Positions 7,691 to 15,769 of a stretch of DNA of 33,022 nucleotides are shown one piece after another (position 1 is the first letter of the stretch; the number at the start of each line of letters is the position of its first letter). The stretch is from an uncultured Clostridia bacterium (GTDB lineage Bacteria > Bacillota_I > Bacilli_A > RF39 > UBA660), in the NCBI GenBank assembly GCA_947304495.1, contig CAMZBG010000011.1, positions 1 to 33,022 on the forward strand. The letters are read 5' to 3'. The position numbers were made by a program, and so were the translations under genes. The notes under the pieces were generated by a model. The model made no database searches, was not told the DNA's origin, and saw nothing but the letters and a program-made list of their open reading frames with translations.

Positions 7691-7864
7691 ATGGCAGCAA
7701 CAATTTTAGCACTTGCTAGTGGTAGTGTGGCTGTTTCAATTGTATCTGGAATTGATCATACTGAAGAAGTTTGTCCATTTTGCAATCTTTTAGGAATGGA
7801 ACATCAGGCTAAGGTTATTAATAATATTGACGGTTCAGTAAGATTAGTTTATAAGAGACAATAA
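7691..7864 (+). CDS. 57-codon ORF with a CPFC motif, doubtful gene
   Basis: An ATG ORF of 57 codons. Its translation has a short small-residue, weakly hydrophobic start (ATILALASGSVAVSIVSG), then EEVCPFCNLLGMEHQAKV and a C-terminal GSVRLVYKRQ. The CPFC pair could be half of a metal site or a thiol motif. There is no ribosome binding site before the ATG, and it lies between tRNA-His and a clearly broken gene, ending one base before that gene's ATG. It may be the remnant of a longer gene. I do not recognise the family. Confidence 0.35.
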   Translation: MAATILALASGSVAVSIVSGIDHTEEVCPFCNLLGMEHQAKVINNIDGSVRLVYKRQ

Positions 7865-7865
7865 T

Positions 7866-8070
7866 ATGGAATATACAACATTTAAAGTAATTAATGATAA
7901 TAAGAAATTATTTGCGATGTTGTCGCTACATATCATGATGATGATACAAATAAGGACTTTATTATTCTTTATATAAAATTGAGAATAATAGTATTAAACT
8001 TATAGATGTTAATACTACAGAAGATGAGCAAATTTGATTACAATTTGTTCAAGAAATATTTAATGGTTAA
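7866..8070 (+). pseudogene. broken DUF1292 (YrzB-like) gene
   Basis: The ATG frame reads MEYTTFKVINDNKKLF and then derails. A one-base shift near 7911 restores CDVVATYHDDDTNKDFIIL, which has the look of the DUF1292 core (acidic residues, then K-[DN]-[FY]-I). After a further shift and an apparent loss of about 25 codons, a third frame gives YKIENNSIKLIDVNTTED, the usual C-terminal part, interrupted by TGA and followed by LQFVQEIFNG. At least three lesions in about 68 codons make this a pseudogene. Reading the TGA as Trp would not repair the two frameshifts. A terminator follows. Confidence 0.65.
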
Positions 8071-8080
8071 ATTAACTATA

Positions 8081-8108
8081 GGATAGTATAGAAATACTAT
8101 CCTTTTTT
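8081..8108 (+). terminator. intrinsic terminator after the DUF1292 remnant
   Basis: Perfect 9-bp stem GGATAGTAT (8081-8089) and ATACTATCC (8094-8102), AGAA loop, then six T. It is still intact although the gene before it is broken. Confidence 0.85.
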
Positions 8109-8109
8109 G

Positions 8110-8138
8110 ATAATAAAAACAACTTTTTAAGTTGTTTT
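8110..8138 (-). terminator. terminator of nagZ, overlapping its stop
   Basis: On the minus strand AAAACAACTT (8138-8129) pairs with AAGTTGTTTT (8125-8116), then T-rich sequence. The arm covers part of the nagZ TAA. Confidence 0.65.
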
Positions 8139-9213
8139 ATCTTCTTATATGTTGATTATTACTTTCTAAAAATGCTTGATATTCTTTATCTAAAAGGCCA
8201 TAATCAAATTTAGTACTTAAGATTCGATATACAGAGGCATCAATTCTTTCGATTGGAATAATTCCACTATCGATATTTTGATAAATAGTATTATATGCTA
8301 CACTGATATCTTGTGGCATTAAGAGGATGTCATTACCTGATGATATACATCTTAAGTAGATATCTTCACTGGTAAAATAATTAGTTAATCCTTTCATTTT
8401 TAATGAATCCGGCATAATTAGGCCATTATATCCTAATTCTGTTCTTAATAAATCGTTTATCATTACTTGTGATAAACTAGAAGGAGTATTATTTCCGGTT
8501 ATTTTTGGAACTGCAATATGGGCTACCATTATTCCAGGTAACTTTCTTTTAACAGCTTCGATAAATGGTATCAATTCCATGGCTTTTAATTCTTCGATAC
8601 TTTTTTCAATGACTGGTAATTCAATATGGGAGTCTTTGGAAGTATCTCCGTGTCCCGGAAAGTGTTTACCAACAGAAATTATTTGTTGGCTAGATAAACC
8701 ATCTGCATATGCTAAAGACATTTTTTTGACTGTTTCGCTATCGGTACCAAAAGCACGATCAGCAATTACTTTGTTTTGTGGATTAGAAAATATATCTAAT
8801 ACGGGAGCCATATCCATATCGATGCCTATTTCTTTTAATTCTTTACCCATTTTTTGACCTAGTTCAAATGCTTTAGTTTCATCCATTGTCTTACCAATTT
8901 CGGCCATTGGTGGATATTTTTCAAAACCAACTCTTTCATCTAATCTTTGAACTCTACCGCCTTCTTGATCAACAGCTGTAATCATACCAATATCATTGGT
9001 AGACTTTATTGCTGATAGAAAGTTGTTGGTTTGTTCATAATTAGCGATATTACTTTTAAAAAGAATGAAACCTCCTGGCTGATATTTTTCTAAAATATTT
9101 TCTAGCTGAAAATTCATTTCTTGTGCATCGCGATAATCTATCATTATCATTTGACCTATCTTTTCAGATAATGTCATATTAGCTAATAAGTAGTTTATAA
9201 ACATTTCTTTCAT
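8137..9213 (-). CDS. nagZ: glycoside hydrolase family 3, NagZ-like beta-N-acetylhexosaminidase
   Basis: 358 aa, a single GH3 barrel without the second domain of larger GH3 enzymes. It should remove terminal N-acetylglucosamine from cell-wall fragments during muropeptide recycling. The diagnostic NagZ loop is at 183-196 (KHFPGHGDTSKDSH), where Asp194 and His196 form the acid/base pair. The nucleophile is Asp269 in IMPDSLKMKG. DQEGGRVQRL at 82-91 lines the sugar site. No signal peptide or lipobox is present, so it should be cytoplasmic, unlike the lipoprotein NagZ of Bacillus. The ATG follows GGAGAGGGGATAAT. It stands alone on its strand with its own promoter and terminator. Confidence 0.88.
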   Translation of the reverse strand: MKEMFINYLLANMTLSEKIGQMIMIDYRDAQEMNFQLENILEKYQPGGFILFKSNIANYEQTNNFLSAIKSTNDIGMITAVDQEGGRVQRLDERVGFEKYPPMAEIGKTMDETKAFELGQKMGKELKEIGIDMDMAPVLDIFSNPQNKVIADRAFGTDSETVKKMSLAYADGLSSQQIISVGKHFPGHGDTSKDSHIELPVIEKSIEELKAMELIPFIEAVKRKLPGIMVAHIAVPKITGNNTPSSLSQVMINDLLRTELGYNGLIMPDSLKMKGLTNYFTSEDIYLRCISSGNDILLMPQDISVAYNTIYQNIDSGIIPIERIDASVYRILSTKFDYGLLDKEYQAFLESNNQHIRR

Positions 9214-9230
9214 ATTATCCCCTCTCCAGT

Positions 9231-9239
9231 ATTATAACA
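9231..9239 (-). promoter_or_regulatory. extended -10 promoter of nagZ
   Basis: Minus strand TG-T-TATAAT (9239-9231), 18 bases before the ATG. No clear -35 is visible. Confidence 0.55.
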
Positions 9240-9274
9240 TATTTTTTAGATATATATACATATAGTGTATTAAT

Positions 9275-9303
9275 TTGTTTTTTTGTTTTTTATATGATAA
9301 AAT
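9275..9303 (+). promoter_or_regulatory. promoter of mrnC-rlmB-sigH
   Basis: TTGTTT (9275-9280), 17 bases, TAAAAT (9298-9303) with TG-A before it. The mrnC ATG is at 9320. The -35 is weak, and the extended -10 probably compensates. Confidence 0.6.
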
Positions 9304-9319
9304 GATTATGGTGAATTAA

Positions 9320-9712
9320 ATGAACGTCGATTTAATAAATGTTATTACTTTAGCATATTTAGGAGATGCAATATACGAAGTATATGTTAGAGAATACTTA
9401 ATACGAAAAGGAATTGCTAAAGTAGAAGATTTGCAAAGAGAAGCAACTAAATATGTATCAGCTAAGAGTCAAGCTAAGATACTTAATTATTTGATTGACA
9501 ATAATATACTTAGTGATAAAGAAATAGACATTGTTAAAAGAGGAAGAAATTATAAAAGAGATAGTCATCCTAAAAATACGGATATTATTACATATAAGAT
9601 TGCTACGGGATTTGAATGTTTAGTTGGGTATCTATATTTTAATAATGATATTAAAAGATTAGAAGAAATTTTTAATAATATATTAGGAGGAAAATATGAA
9701 GAAATTATTTAG
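9320..9712 (+). CDS. mrnC: mini-ribonuclease III
   Basis: 130 aa RNase III catalytic domain without a double-stranded-RNA-binding domain; it trims 23S rRNA precursors. The RNase III signature is LAYLGDAIYEVYVREYL near 11-27, with Asp and Glu metal ligands. The typical RRGRN-like block appears as KRGRNYKRDSHPKN, and the second acidic site is GFECLVGYLY. The ATG follows ATGGTGAATTAA. The next gene starts inside its last 17 bases. The mrnC-rlmB-sigH order matches Bacillus. Confidence 0.93.
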   Translation: MNVDLINVITLAYLGDAIYEVYVREYLIRKGIAKVEDLQREATKYVSAKSQAKILNYLIDNNILSDKEIDIVKRGRNYKRDSHPKNTDIITYKIATGFECLVGYLYFNNDIKRLEEIFNNILGGKYEEII

Positions 9713-10052
9713 TTTATTAATTATTGTTTTATTACTTTGTGCATGTGAAAATACTAGTAAATATCAAACAATTACTACTAATGAAGCATTAGAAATTATT
9801 GATAAGGGAGCGATTGTTGTAGATGTTAGGACAGTCGATGAATATAATGAAGGGCATATTAAAGATGCCGTTAATATTCCTTTGGATATTATCGATACGA
9901 TAGGTTATGATCATGATCAAACTTTAATTGTTTATTGTGCATCTGGAGTTAGAAGTTTAGAAGCTGTTAATAAGTTAGCTAATATGGGATATACTTCTTT
10001 ATATAATTTAGATGGAGGTTTACTTAACTGGGGTAGTGAGTTGGAGGAATAA
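9696..10052 (+). CDS. rhodanese-like lipoprotein
   Basis: 118 aa. The signal peptide of about 16 residues ends in LLLCAC, so Cys17 should be lipidated and the protein anchored outside the membrane. A single rhodanese domain follows: VVDVRTVDEYNEGHIKDAVN at 41-60, and the active loop YCASGVRS with Cys81 as the likely persulfide carrier. It may handle sulfur or act as a thiol-exchange protein at the surface; the substrate cannot be read from sequence. AGGAGG lies within mrnC, whose end it overlaps by 17 bases, and rlmB begins two bases after its stop, so translation is probably coupled. Bacillus has no gene here. Confidence 0.85.
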   Translation: MKKLFSLLIIVLLLCACENTSKYQTITTNEALEIIDKGAIVVDVRTVDEYNEGHIKDAVNIPLDIIDTIGYDHDQTLIVYCASGVRSLEAVNKLANMGYTSLYNLDGGLLNWGSELEE

Positions 10053-10053
10053 T

Positions 10054-10764
10054 ATGTATATATATGGAAAAAATGTAGCAAAAGAAAAAATTAATAGTGG
10101 AGAAAAAATTAGTAAGATATATTTATCTGAGAAATTTAATGATAATGAAATATTTGCTTTAATTAAGAAACATAATTTAAGATATACAGTTGTTCCTAAC
10201 AAGTATTTAGATAGTAAAGTTGATGGATTACATCAAGGAATTATTATTGAATCACCTGATGTAGATTTATATGACTTAGATTATTTAAATATTGTAAACA
10301 AGAAAAATCCTTTAGTAGTTATGTTAGATCACTTAGAAGATCCACATAATTTTGGTGCTATTATTAGAACTTGTGAGGCATTAGGGGTAGATGCTATCAT
10401 CATTCCTAAAGATAGAAATGTTTCTGTTAATGCTACGGTTGTTAAGACTAGTGCTGGTGCTATTTATAATATGCCTATTATAGAAGTTAGCAATCTGCTT
10501 AGTACAGTTAATAAACTTAAAGATATGGGCTATTGGATAGTTGGTACTGATATGAATGGAGAAGACTATACAAAGATAGATTATAATATGCCTATTTGTT
10601 TAATTGTTGGTAATGAAGGGCATGGAATGAGCAAAATATTAAAGGATAATGTCGATTATATGGCAATGATTCCGATGGTTGGTAAGATTAATAGTTTAAA
10701 TGCTTCAGTATCTTGTGGTATTGTTTTATCAAGAATTGTATCTGGTGATAATGTTGGAAGATAA
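10054..10764 (+). CDS. rlmB: 23S rRNA 2'-O-ribose methyltransferase, RlmB/TrmH family
   Basis: 236 aa SPOUT-class enzyme that methylates a guanosine ribose in 23S rRNA. The N-terminal L30e-like substrate domain covers about 1-70. The knotted SAM domain follows: LDHLEDPHNFGAIIRTCEALG (motif 1, its Asn and Arg shared by the family), LIVGNEGHGM (motif 2) and IPMVGKINSLNASVSCGIVL (motif 3). An earlier in-frame ATG exists. The start at 10054 is preferred because GGAGG at 10043-10047 precedes it and the protein then opens with MYIYGKN as family members do. Its end overlaps the sigH start by 14 bases. Confidence 0.93.
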   Translation: MYIYGKNVAKEKINSGEKISKIYLSEKFNDNEIFALIKKHNLRYTVVPNKYLDSKVDGLHQGIIIESPDVDLYDLDYLNIVNKKNPLVVMLDHLEDPHNFGAIIRTCEALGVDAIIIPKDRNVSVNATVVKTSAGAIYNMPIIEVSNLLSTVNKLKDMGYWIVGTDMNGEDYTKIDYNMPICLIVGNEGHGMSKILKDNVDYMAMIPMVGKINSLNASVSCGIVLSRIVSGDNVGR

Positions 10765-11335
10765 TGACTATAAATTGGTATATTTAGCTCAAAATGGTAG
10801 TGAAGAAGCAATTAATATGCTTTATAAAAAATATAAGCCCCTTATTGTTAAAAAGAGTAATAGTGCTATTCATTTGGTCTCACACCATGGAGTTGAAATA
10901 AATGATATTATGCAGGAATGTTTTATTGGATTGGATGAAGCAATTAAAAACTATTCACAGGATGGAGATGCTACTTTTTATACATTTGTATCTTTATGTA
11001 TTGAGAGAAAGATTTTAAACTATATAAGAAAAATTACTGGTAATAAAGATAAGATTTTGAATGAAGCGGTTATAATTGATGACACTTTAGAGAATATGCT
11101 TAGTGATGGGAGTAATCTTGAATATAATTTACTAGGAAAAGATACCGATAGTAATATGCTTGTAGAGATTAGGAGTATACTTACTGATTTTGAAAAAAAA
11201 GTATTTGATATGAGGATAAAAGGATACTCTTTTGAAGAGATTGCTAAGAAACTTAATAGAGATATTAAATCAATATATAATACATTTAGTAGGATTAAGA
11301 GTAAAATTAAGAAAAATATTAAAATTGATGACTAG
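10751..11335 (+). CDS. sigH: RNA polymerase sigma factor, SigH (Spo0H) type
   Basis: 194 aa sigma-70 family protein. The region 2 core is NDIMQECFIGLDEAIKNY, followed by ATFYTFVSLCIERKILNYIR (promoter melting). Region 4 is the helix-turn-helix LTDFEKKVFDMRIKGYSFEE through SIYNTFSRIKSKIKK. SigH drives early sporulation and transition-state genes in Bacillus. Sequence alone cannot exclude another small sigma factor, but the mrnC-rlmB-sigH order is the Bacillus order. yacP/rae1, which lies between rlmB and sigH there, is missing and the two genes overlap instead. The ATG at 10751 follows GGTGATA. The TAG stop lies in a terminator stem. Confidence 0.85.
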   Translation: MLEDNDYKLVYLAQNGSEEAINMLYKKYKPLIVKKSNSAIHLVSHHGVEINDIMQECFIGLDEAIKNYSQDGDATFYTFVSLCIERKILNYIRKITGNKDKILNEAVIIDDTLENMLSDGSNLEYNLLGKDTDSNMLVEIRSILTDFEKKVFDMRIKGYSFEEIAKKLNRDIKSIYNTFSRIKSKIKKNIKIDD

Positions 11336-11353
11336 ATTAGTTGTCTTTTTTTT
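11327..11353 (+). terminator. intrinsic terminator of sigH, overlapping its stop
   Basis: 8-bp stem GATGACTA (11327-11334) and TAGTTGTC (11338-11345), including two G-T pairs, 3-base loop, then eight T. The TAG is within the stem and loop. Confidence 0.65.
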
Positions 11354-11368
11354 AAATATGGGTATAAT
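11341..11368 (+). promoter_or_regulatory. putative promoter of uvrA
   Basis: A perfect TATAAT at 11363-11368 with a weak TTGTCT 16 bases upstream. The -35 lies in the descending arm of the sigH terminator. No TGn precedes this -10. Confidence 0.5.
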
Positions 11369-11401
11369 ATTTACTTAGGAGTTACTTTTGGAGGTGTATT
11401 T

Positions 11402-14209
11402 ATGGACCAAATAATTATCAAAGGAGCAAGAGAGAATAATTTAAAAAATATAGATATTACTTTACCTAAAAATAAACTTATTGTAATGACTGGTGTTAGT
11501 GGTAGTGGAAAAAGTAGTTTAGCATTTGATACGATATATGCTGAAGGACAAAGAAGATATGTCGATAGTCTTAGTGCCTATGCTAGACAGTTTTTAGGAG
11601 GTACTAACAAACCTGATGTCGATAGTATTGAAGGTCTTAGTCCTAGTATAAGTATCGATCAAAAAAGTACTAATAATAATCCTAGAAGTACGGTAGGAAC
11701 AGTTACTGAAATATATGATTTTTTGAGATTATTATATGCGCGTATTGGAGTTCCTTATTGTCCTAATCATCACAGACCAATTACTAGTCAGAGTGTTGAA
11801 GAGATGACTATTCAAATAATGAAATTAGAGAATGGGACAAAAATTAGAGTATTAAGTCCAGTGGTATATCATGAAAAGGGAACACAGAAAGCTTTATTTG
11901 AAAATTTAAGAAAAGAAGGTTTTACTAGAGTCAGAGTTGATGGAGAGGACTATGATTTAAGTAGTGATATTGAATTAGAAAAAAATAAAAAGCATTCAAT
12001 TGAAGTAATAATTGATAGATTAATAATTAAAGATGATATTAGAAGTCGTCTATACGAAGCTATTGAACTTGCTTGTAAGAAAGCTAATGGTAAATGCGTA
12101 ATCGATGTTGTTAATGGTGAAGAAATAGTTATGAGTGAAAAATATGCTTGTCCTGATTGTGATTTTTCTTTGCCAGAACTTGAGCCAAGAATGTTTTCAT
12201 TTAATGCTCCATATGGAGCTTGTCCTGAATGTAATGGGCTTGGAAATAAGATGAAAATCAGTGAAGAACTACTTATACCAGATGATAAATTAAGTATCAA
12301 TGAAGGTGGTATTAAGACGGTTACTATTGAACAAAATATTTTGTATACAGAGATATCAACAGTAGCTAAATACTACAACATTGATTTAGATATGCCAATT
12401 AAAGATATTCCTAAGGAAAAGCTTAATATTATATTATATGGTTCGCCTGATATTATGGATTTTAAGTATTTGTCTAGAACAGGTGGAAGCAGAACTAAAA
12501 GTGCTTATTTTGAAGGAATTATTACTAACTTAGAGCGTAGACAAATAGAAACAACAGCTACTTGGGTTAGAGAATGGATTGAAGGATTTATGGTTGAACA
12601 AGAATGTCCTTTATGTCATGGTACTAGACTTAAAAGTGATATTCTTAGTGTACTTATTAATGATAAAAATATATATGATATGACTGCTTTAAGTATTGCT
12701 GATTTATATCAGTTTATGAAAAATTTGAAGTTAAATACTGAGCAGAAAAAGATTAGTGAATTGTTAGTAAAAGAAATTATTAGTAGATTAGAGTTTTTAA
12801 ATAATGTAGGACTTGGTTATATTTCTTTAAATAGAGCTGCTAGTACATTATCTGGAGGGGAAGCTCAGAGAATTAGATTGGCAACTCAGATTGGTAGTAA
12901 ATTAACTGGAGTATTATATGTATTGGATGAGCCTAGTATTGGACTTCATCAAAGAGATAATGAAAAATTAATTAATTCAATGAAAGAAATGAGAGATTTA
13001 GGAAATACTTTAATTGTTGTTGAACATGATATGGATACAATGTTAGCTGCCGATTATCTAGTGGATATTGGTCCTGGAGCTGGAACAGATGGTGGAAAAA
13101 TAATGGCAGCTGGTACACCGGAAGAGGTTATGAATAATCCTAATTCTTTAACTGGTAAATACTTGCGTGGAGAAGAGAAAGTTGAAGTACCTAAATCAAG
13201 AAGAAAGGGTAATGGATTATACATAGAAGTTAAAGGAGCTAAGGAACATAATTTAAAAAATATTAATGTTAAATTTCCTTTAGGTAAGTTTGTATGTGTA
13301 ACTGGTGTTAGTGGTAGTGGAAAATCTACTTTAGTTAACGATATATTATTTAATGCTTTAATGAAGAAAGTATATAAGTCTAAGACAATCGTTGGAGAAT
13401 GTAAGGAAATTAAAGGTTTAGATAATGTTGATAAAGTTGTTCATATTACTCAAGATCCAATTGGTAGAACACCAAGAAGTAATCCTGCTACTTATGTATC
13501 AGTATTTGATGATATTAGAGATTTATTTGCTGACATGAAGGAATCTAAGATTAGAGGATATGGTAAAAATAGATTTTCATTTAATGTCAAAGGTGGAAGA
13601 TGTGAAGCATGTTGGGGAGACGGCGTTAAAAAAATAGAAATGAATTTTTTGCCTGATGTGTATGTTCCTTGTGAAGTATGTCATGGTACTAGATATAATA
13701 GTGAAACATTACAGATAAAATTTAAGGATAAAAATATTTCTGATGTACTTAATATGCGAGTATCTGAGGCTTTACCTTTCTTTGAAAATCATAAAAAAAT
13801 TAGAGATAAATTACAAATAATGCAAGATGTAGGACTTTCTTATATCGAGTTAGGACAAAGTGCGCCAACATTATCTGGAGGAGAAGCAGGAAGAGTAAAA
13901 TTAGCTAAGGAACTTCAAAAAAAGCCTACAGGAAAGAGTGTCTTTATTTTGGATGAGCCAACAACTGGGCTTCATACTGACGACATAAAAAAACTATTAA
14001 AAATACTACAAAGAATTGTGGATAATGGCGATACTGTTATTGTTATTGAACATAATTTGGATGTTATTAAAGTAGCTGATTATATTATTGATTTAGGCCC
14101 TGAAGGTGGAGATATGGGTGGTACCATTGTGGCTACAGGCACGCCTGAAGAGGTAGCTAAGTGTAAAGAAAGTTATACTGGACAATTTTTAAAAGATTAT
14201 TTGAAATAA
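11402..14209 (+). CDS. uvrA: excinuclease ABC subunit A
   Basis: 935 aa, the usual UvrA size. It is the damage-recognition ATPase of nucleotide excision repair and loads UvrB on DNA. It has two ABC modules. The first has Walker A GVSGSGKSS at 31-39, signature LSGGEAQRI and Walker B VLDEPSIGLHQ. The second has GVSGSGKST, LSGGEAGRV and ILDEPTTGLH. The first zinc site is Cys250/253/274/277. The second zinc finger is CEACWGDGVKK through VPCEVCHGTRY. All motifs appear intact. The ATG follows GGAGGTGTATTT. uvrB is not adjacent, unlike in many Firmicutes. Confidence 0.97.
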   Translation: MDQIIIKGARENNLKNIDITLPKNKLIVMTGVSGSGKSSLAFDTIYAEGQRRYVDSLSAYARQFLGGTNKPDVDSIEGLSPSISIDQKSTNNNPRSTVGTVTEIYDFLRLLYARIGVPYCPNHHRPITSQSVEEMTIQIMKLENGTKIRVLSPVVYHEKGTQKALFENLRKEGFTRVRVDGEDYDLSSDIELEKNKKHSIEVIIDRLIIKDDIRSRLYEAIELACKKANGKCVIDVVNGEEIVMSEKYACPDCDFSLPELEPRMFSFNAPYGACPECNGLGNKMKISEELLIPDDKLSINEGGIKTVTIEQNILYTEISTVAKYYNIDLDMPIKDIPKEKLNIILYGSPDIMDFKYLSRTGGSRTKSAYFEGIITNLERRQIETTATWVREWIEGFMVEQECPLCHGTRLKSDILSVLINDKNIYDMTALSIADLYQFMKNLKLNTEQKKISELLVKEIISRLEFLNNVGLGYISLNRAASTLSGGEAQRIRLATQIGSKLTGVLYVLDEPSIGLHQRDNEKLINSMKEMRDLGNTLIVVEHDMDTMLAADYLVDIGPGAGTDGGKIMAAGTPEEVMNNPNSLTGKYLRGEEKVEVPKSRRKGNGLYIEVKGAKEHNLKNINVKFPLGKFVCVTGVSGSGKSTLVNDILFNALMKKVYKSKTIVGECKEIKGLDNVDKVVHITQDPIGRTPRSNPATYVSVFDDIRDLFADMKESKIRGYGKNRFSFNVKGGRCEACWGDGVKKIEMNFLPDVYVPCEVCHGTRYNSETLQIKFKDKNISDVLNMRVSEALPFFENHKKIRDKLQIMQDVGLSYIELGQSAPTLSGGEAGRVKLAKELQKKPTGKSVFILDEPTTGLHTDDIKKLLKILQRIVDNGDTVIVIEHNLDVIKVADYIIDLGPEGGDMGGTIVATGTPEEVAKCKESYTGQFLKDYLK

Positions 14210-14239
14210 ATTATTAATTTAATTTATTTCTTTTTTTTT
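14204..14239 (+). terminator. intrinsic terminator of uvrA
   Basis: A-T stem AAATAAATT (14204-14212) and AATTTATTT (14221-14229), then C and nine or more T. The stop TAA is inside the left arm. The stem is weak but the T run is strong. Confidence 0.6.
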
Positions 14240-14267
14240 GAATATTGAATTGCATTTTACATAATAT
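14240..14267 (+). promoter_or_regulatory. possible sigma-E promoter of spoIVA
   Basis: GAATATT (14240-14246) and CATAATAT (14260-14267), 13 bases apart, resemble the sigma-E pattern (-35 ATATT, -10 CATAnnnT), 20 bases before the ATG. spoIVA is sigma-E dependent in Bacillus. The spacing is slightly short, and the A-T richness makes chance matches likely. Confidence 0.4.
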
Positions 14268-14287
14268 TAAGTAGAAGAGAGGTTTTT

Positions 14288-15757
14288 ATGGAGAAGAATG
14301 AAATTATTAAGAACATTGCTACACGTACTGGTGGAGATATATATTTAGGAGTTGTTGGCGCTGTTAGAACAGGAAAATCGACCTTTATTAGAAGATTTAT
14401 GGAAAATTTGGTTATTCCTAATATTCAAGATGAATTTGAAAAAAAGAGAACATTAGATGAGCTGCCACAGGCTGCTAGTGGTAAGATGATAATGACTACT
14501 GAACCAAAATTTGTACCAGCTAATGCCGCTAAAATAATGATTGATGAATTTAATGCTAATATTAAAATGATAGATTGTGTTGGATATATTATCAATGATG
14601 CTAAAGGTGTAGATGATGAGAATGGCCCTAGATATGTTATGACTCCTTGGTATAGTGAGCCAATTCCTTTTGTTGAAGCGGCAGAAATTGGAACAGAGAA
14701 GGTGATTAAAGATCATTCAACAATCGGCATTGTAGTCACTACTGATGGATCATTTGGGGAATTTAAAAGAGATGATTATGTTTCGGCCGAAGAAATGGTA
14801 ATTAGCGAACTTAAGAATTTAGGTAAACCATATATTGTTTTATTAAATACCGTTAATCCAAGTAGCAGCGAAACAAGTAAATTAGTTAATGAACTTAAGG
14901 ATAAATATAAGGTACCAATTATTCCTATAAATGTTGAAACAATGCAAGATAGGGATATGTATGACATTTTGAAAGAAGCTTTGTATGAATTTCCTGTTAC
15001 TGAGGTAAAGATTAATATACCAGATTGGATTTCTATATTAAATCCAGATCATTATGTTAAGAAAGCTTATATTGATAAAATTAAGGAAAGTGTAATTGCA
15101 ATTGATAAAATTAGAGATGTCGATATAATTACTAATTTTTTTAAGGATAATGAATACATAGATAAAGCTTATTTATCTAATGTGGATACGGCTAGTGGTG
15201 AAGTGACAATTAGTTTATCAGCACCTCATGGATTATATAATCGTGTACTTAAAGAGATTATTAATATTGATATTGGTTCTAAAGCTCAAATATTACAATT
15301 ATTTCAAGAGTTTAATGATACAAAAAATGAATACGATCAAATTAAAGCAGCACTTAAAATGGTTAAGCAGACTGGATATGGAATTGCTTCACCAAGACTT
15401 AATGATATGAAATTAGAAAAGCCAGAGATAATAAAACAAGGGAATAGGTATGGGGTTAAACTTAGAGCAAAAGCACCTTCTATACATATGATAAAGGTAG
15501 AGGTTGAATCGACATTTGAACCAATTATAGGTAGTGAAATACAGAGTAAGGAACTTATTAATTCACTTACTAAAAGTGAAAATAGTAATGACATATGGAA
15601 AAGTGAAATATTTGGTAGAAGTCTAGATGTGATTGTTCAAGAGGGAATTCAGGCTAAGTTAGCAATGATGCCAGATAATGTTAGATTTAAACTATGCCAA
15701 ACTTTAACAAAAATAATCAATAAGGGTAGTTCGACGATGATTGCAATTGTAATATAG
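14288..15757 (+). CDS. spoIVA: stage IV sporulation protein A (spore coat ATPase)
   Basis: 489 aa, close to the 492 of Bacillus. SpoIVA polymerises by ATP hydrolysis on the outer forespore membrane and forms the basement layer of the spore coat. The TRAFAC-type ATPase domain has Walker A GAVRTGKSTF at 26-35. The family blocks ELPQAASGKMIMTTEPKFVP and NIKMIDCVGY follow. A middle domain and the conserved C-terminal domain are present to the end, with no truncation. The ATG follows AGAAGAGAGGTTTTT. A strong terminator follows. In Bacillus the HU gene is next; here a foreign-looking gene on the other strand lies between. Confidence 0.96.
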   Translation: MEKNEIIKNIATRTGGDIYLGVVGAVRTGKSTFIRRFMENLVIPNIQDEFEKKRTLDELPQAASGKMIMTTEPKFVPANAAKIMIDEFNANIKMIDCVGYIINDAKGVDDENGPRYVMTPWYSEPIPFVEAAEIGTEKVIKDHSTIGIVVTTDGSFGEFKRDDYVSAEEMVISELKNLGKPYIVLLNTVNPSSSETSKLVNELKDKYKVPIIPINVETMQDRDMYDILKEALYEFPVTEVKINIPDWISILNPDHYVKKAYIDKIKESVIAIDKIRDVDIITNFFKDNEYIDKAYLSNVDTASGEVTISLSAPHGLYNRVLKEIINIDIGSKAQILQLFQEFNDTKNEYDQIKAALKMVKQTGYGIASPRLNDMKLEKPEIIKQGNRYGVKLRAKAPSIHMIKVEVESTFEPIIGSEIQSKELINSLTKSENSNDIWKSEIFGRSLDVIVQEGIQAKLAMMPDNVRFKLCQTLTKIINKGSSTMIAIVI

Positions 15758-15769
15758 ATAATTATGCTA

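Noticed and set aside
7866..8070. UGA read as tryptophan to rescue the DUF1292 gene
   Set aside because: UGA serves as a normal stop for mntP (7533-7535) and for a VUT-like gene (19172-19174), tryptophan is TGG throughout, and two frameshifts would remain in any case.
8650..8680. CCCGG core as a possible Noc-binding site
   Set aside because: The flanks are not palindromic and the bases encode the conserved FPGHGD loop of nagZ. I also saw no parS palindrome anywhere in the window.
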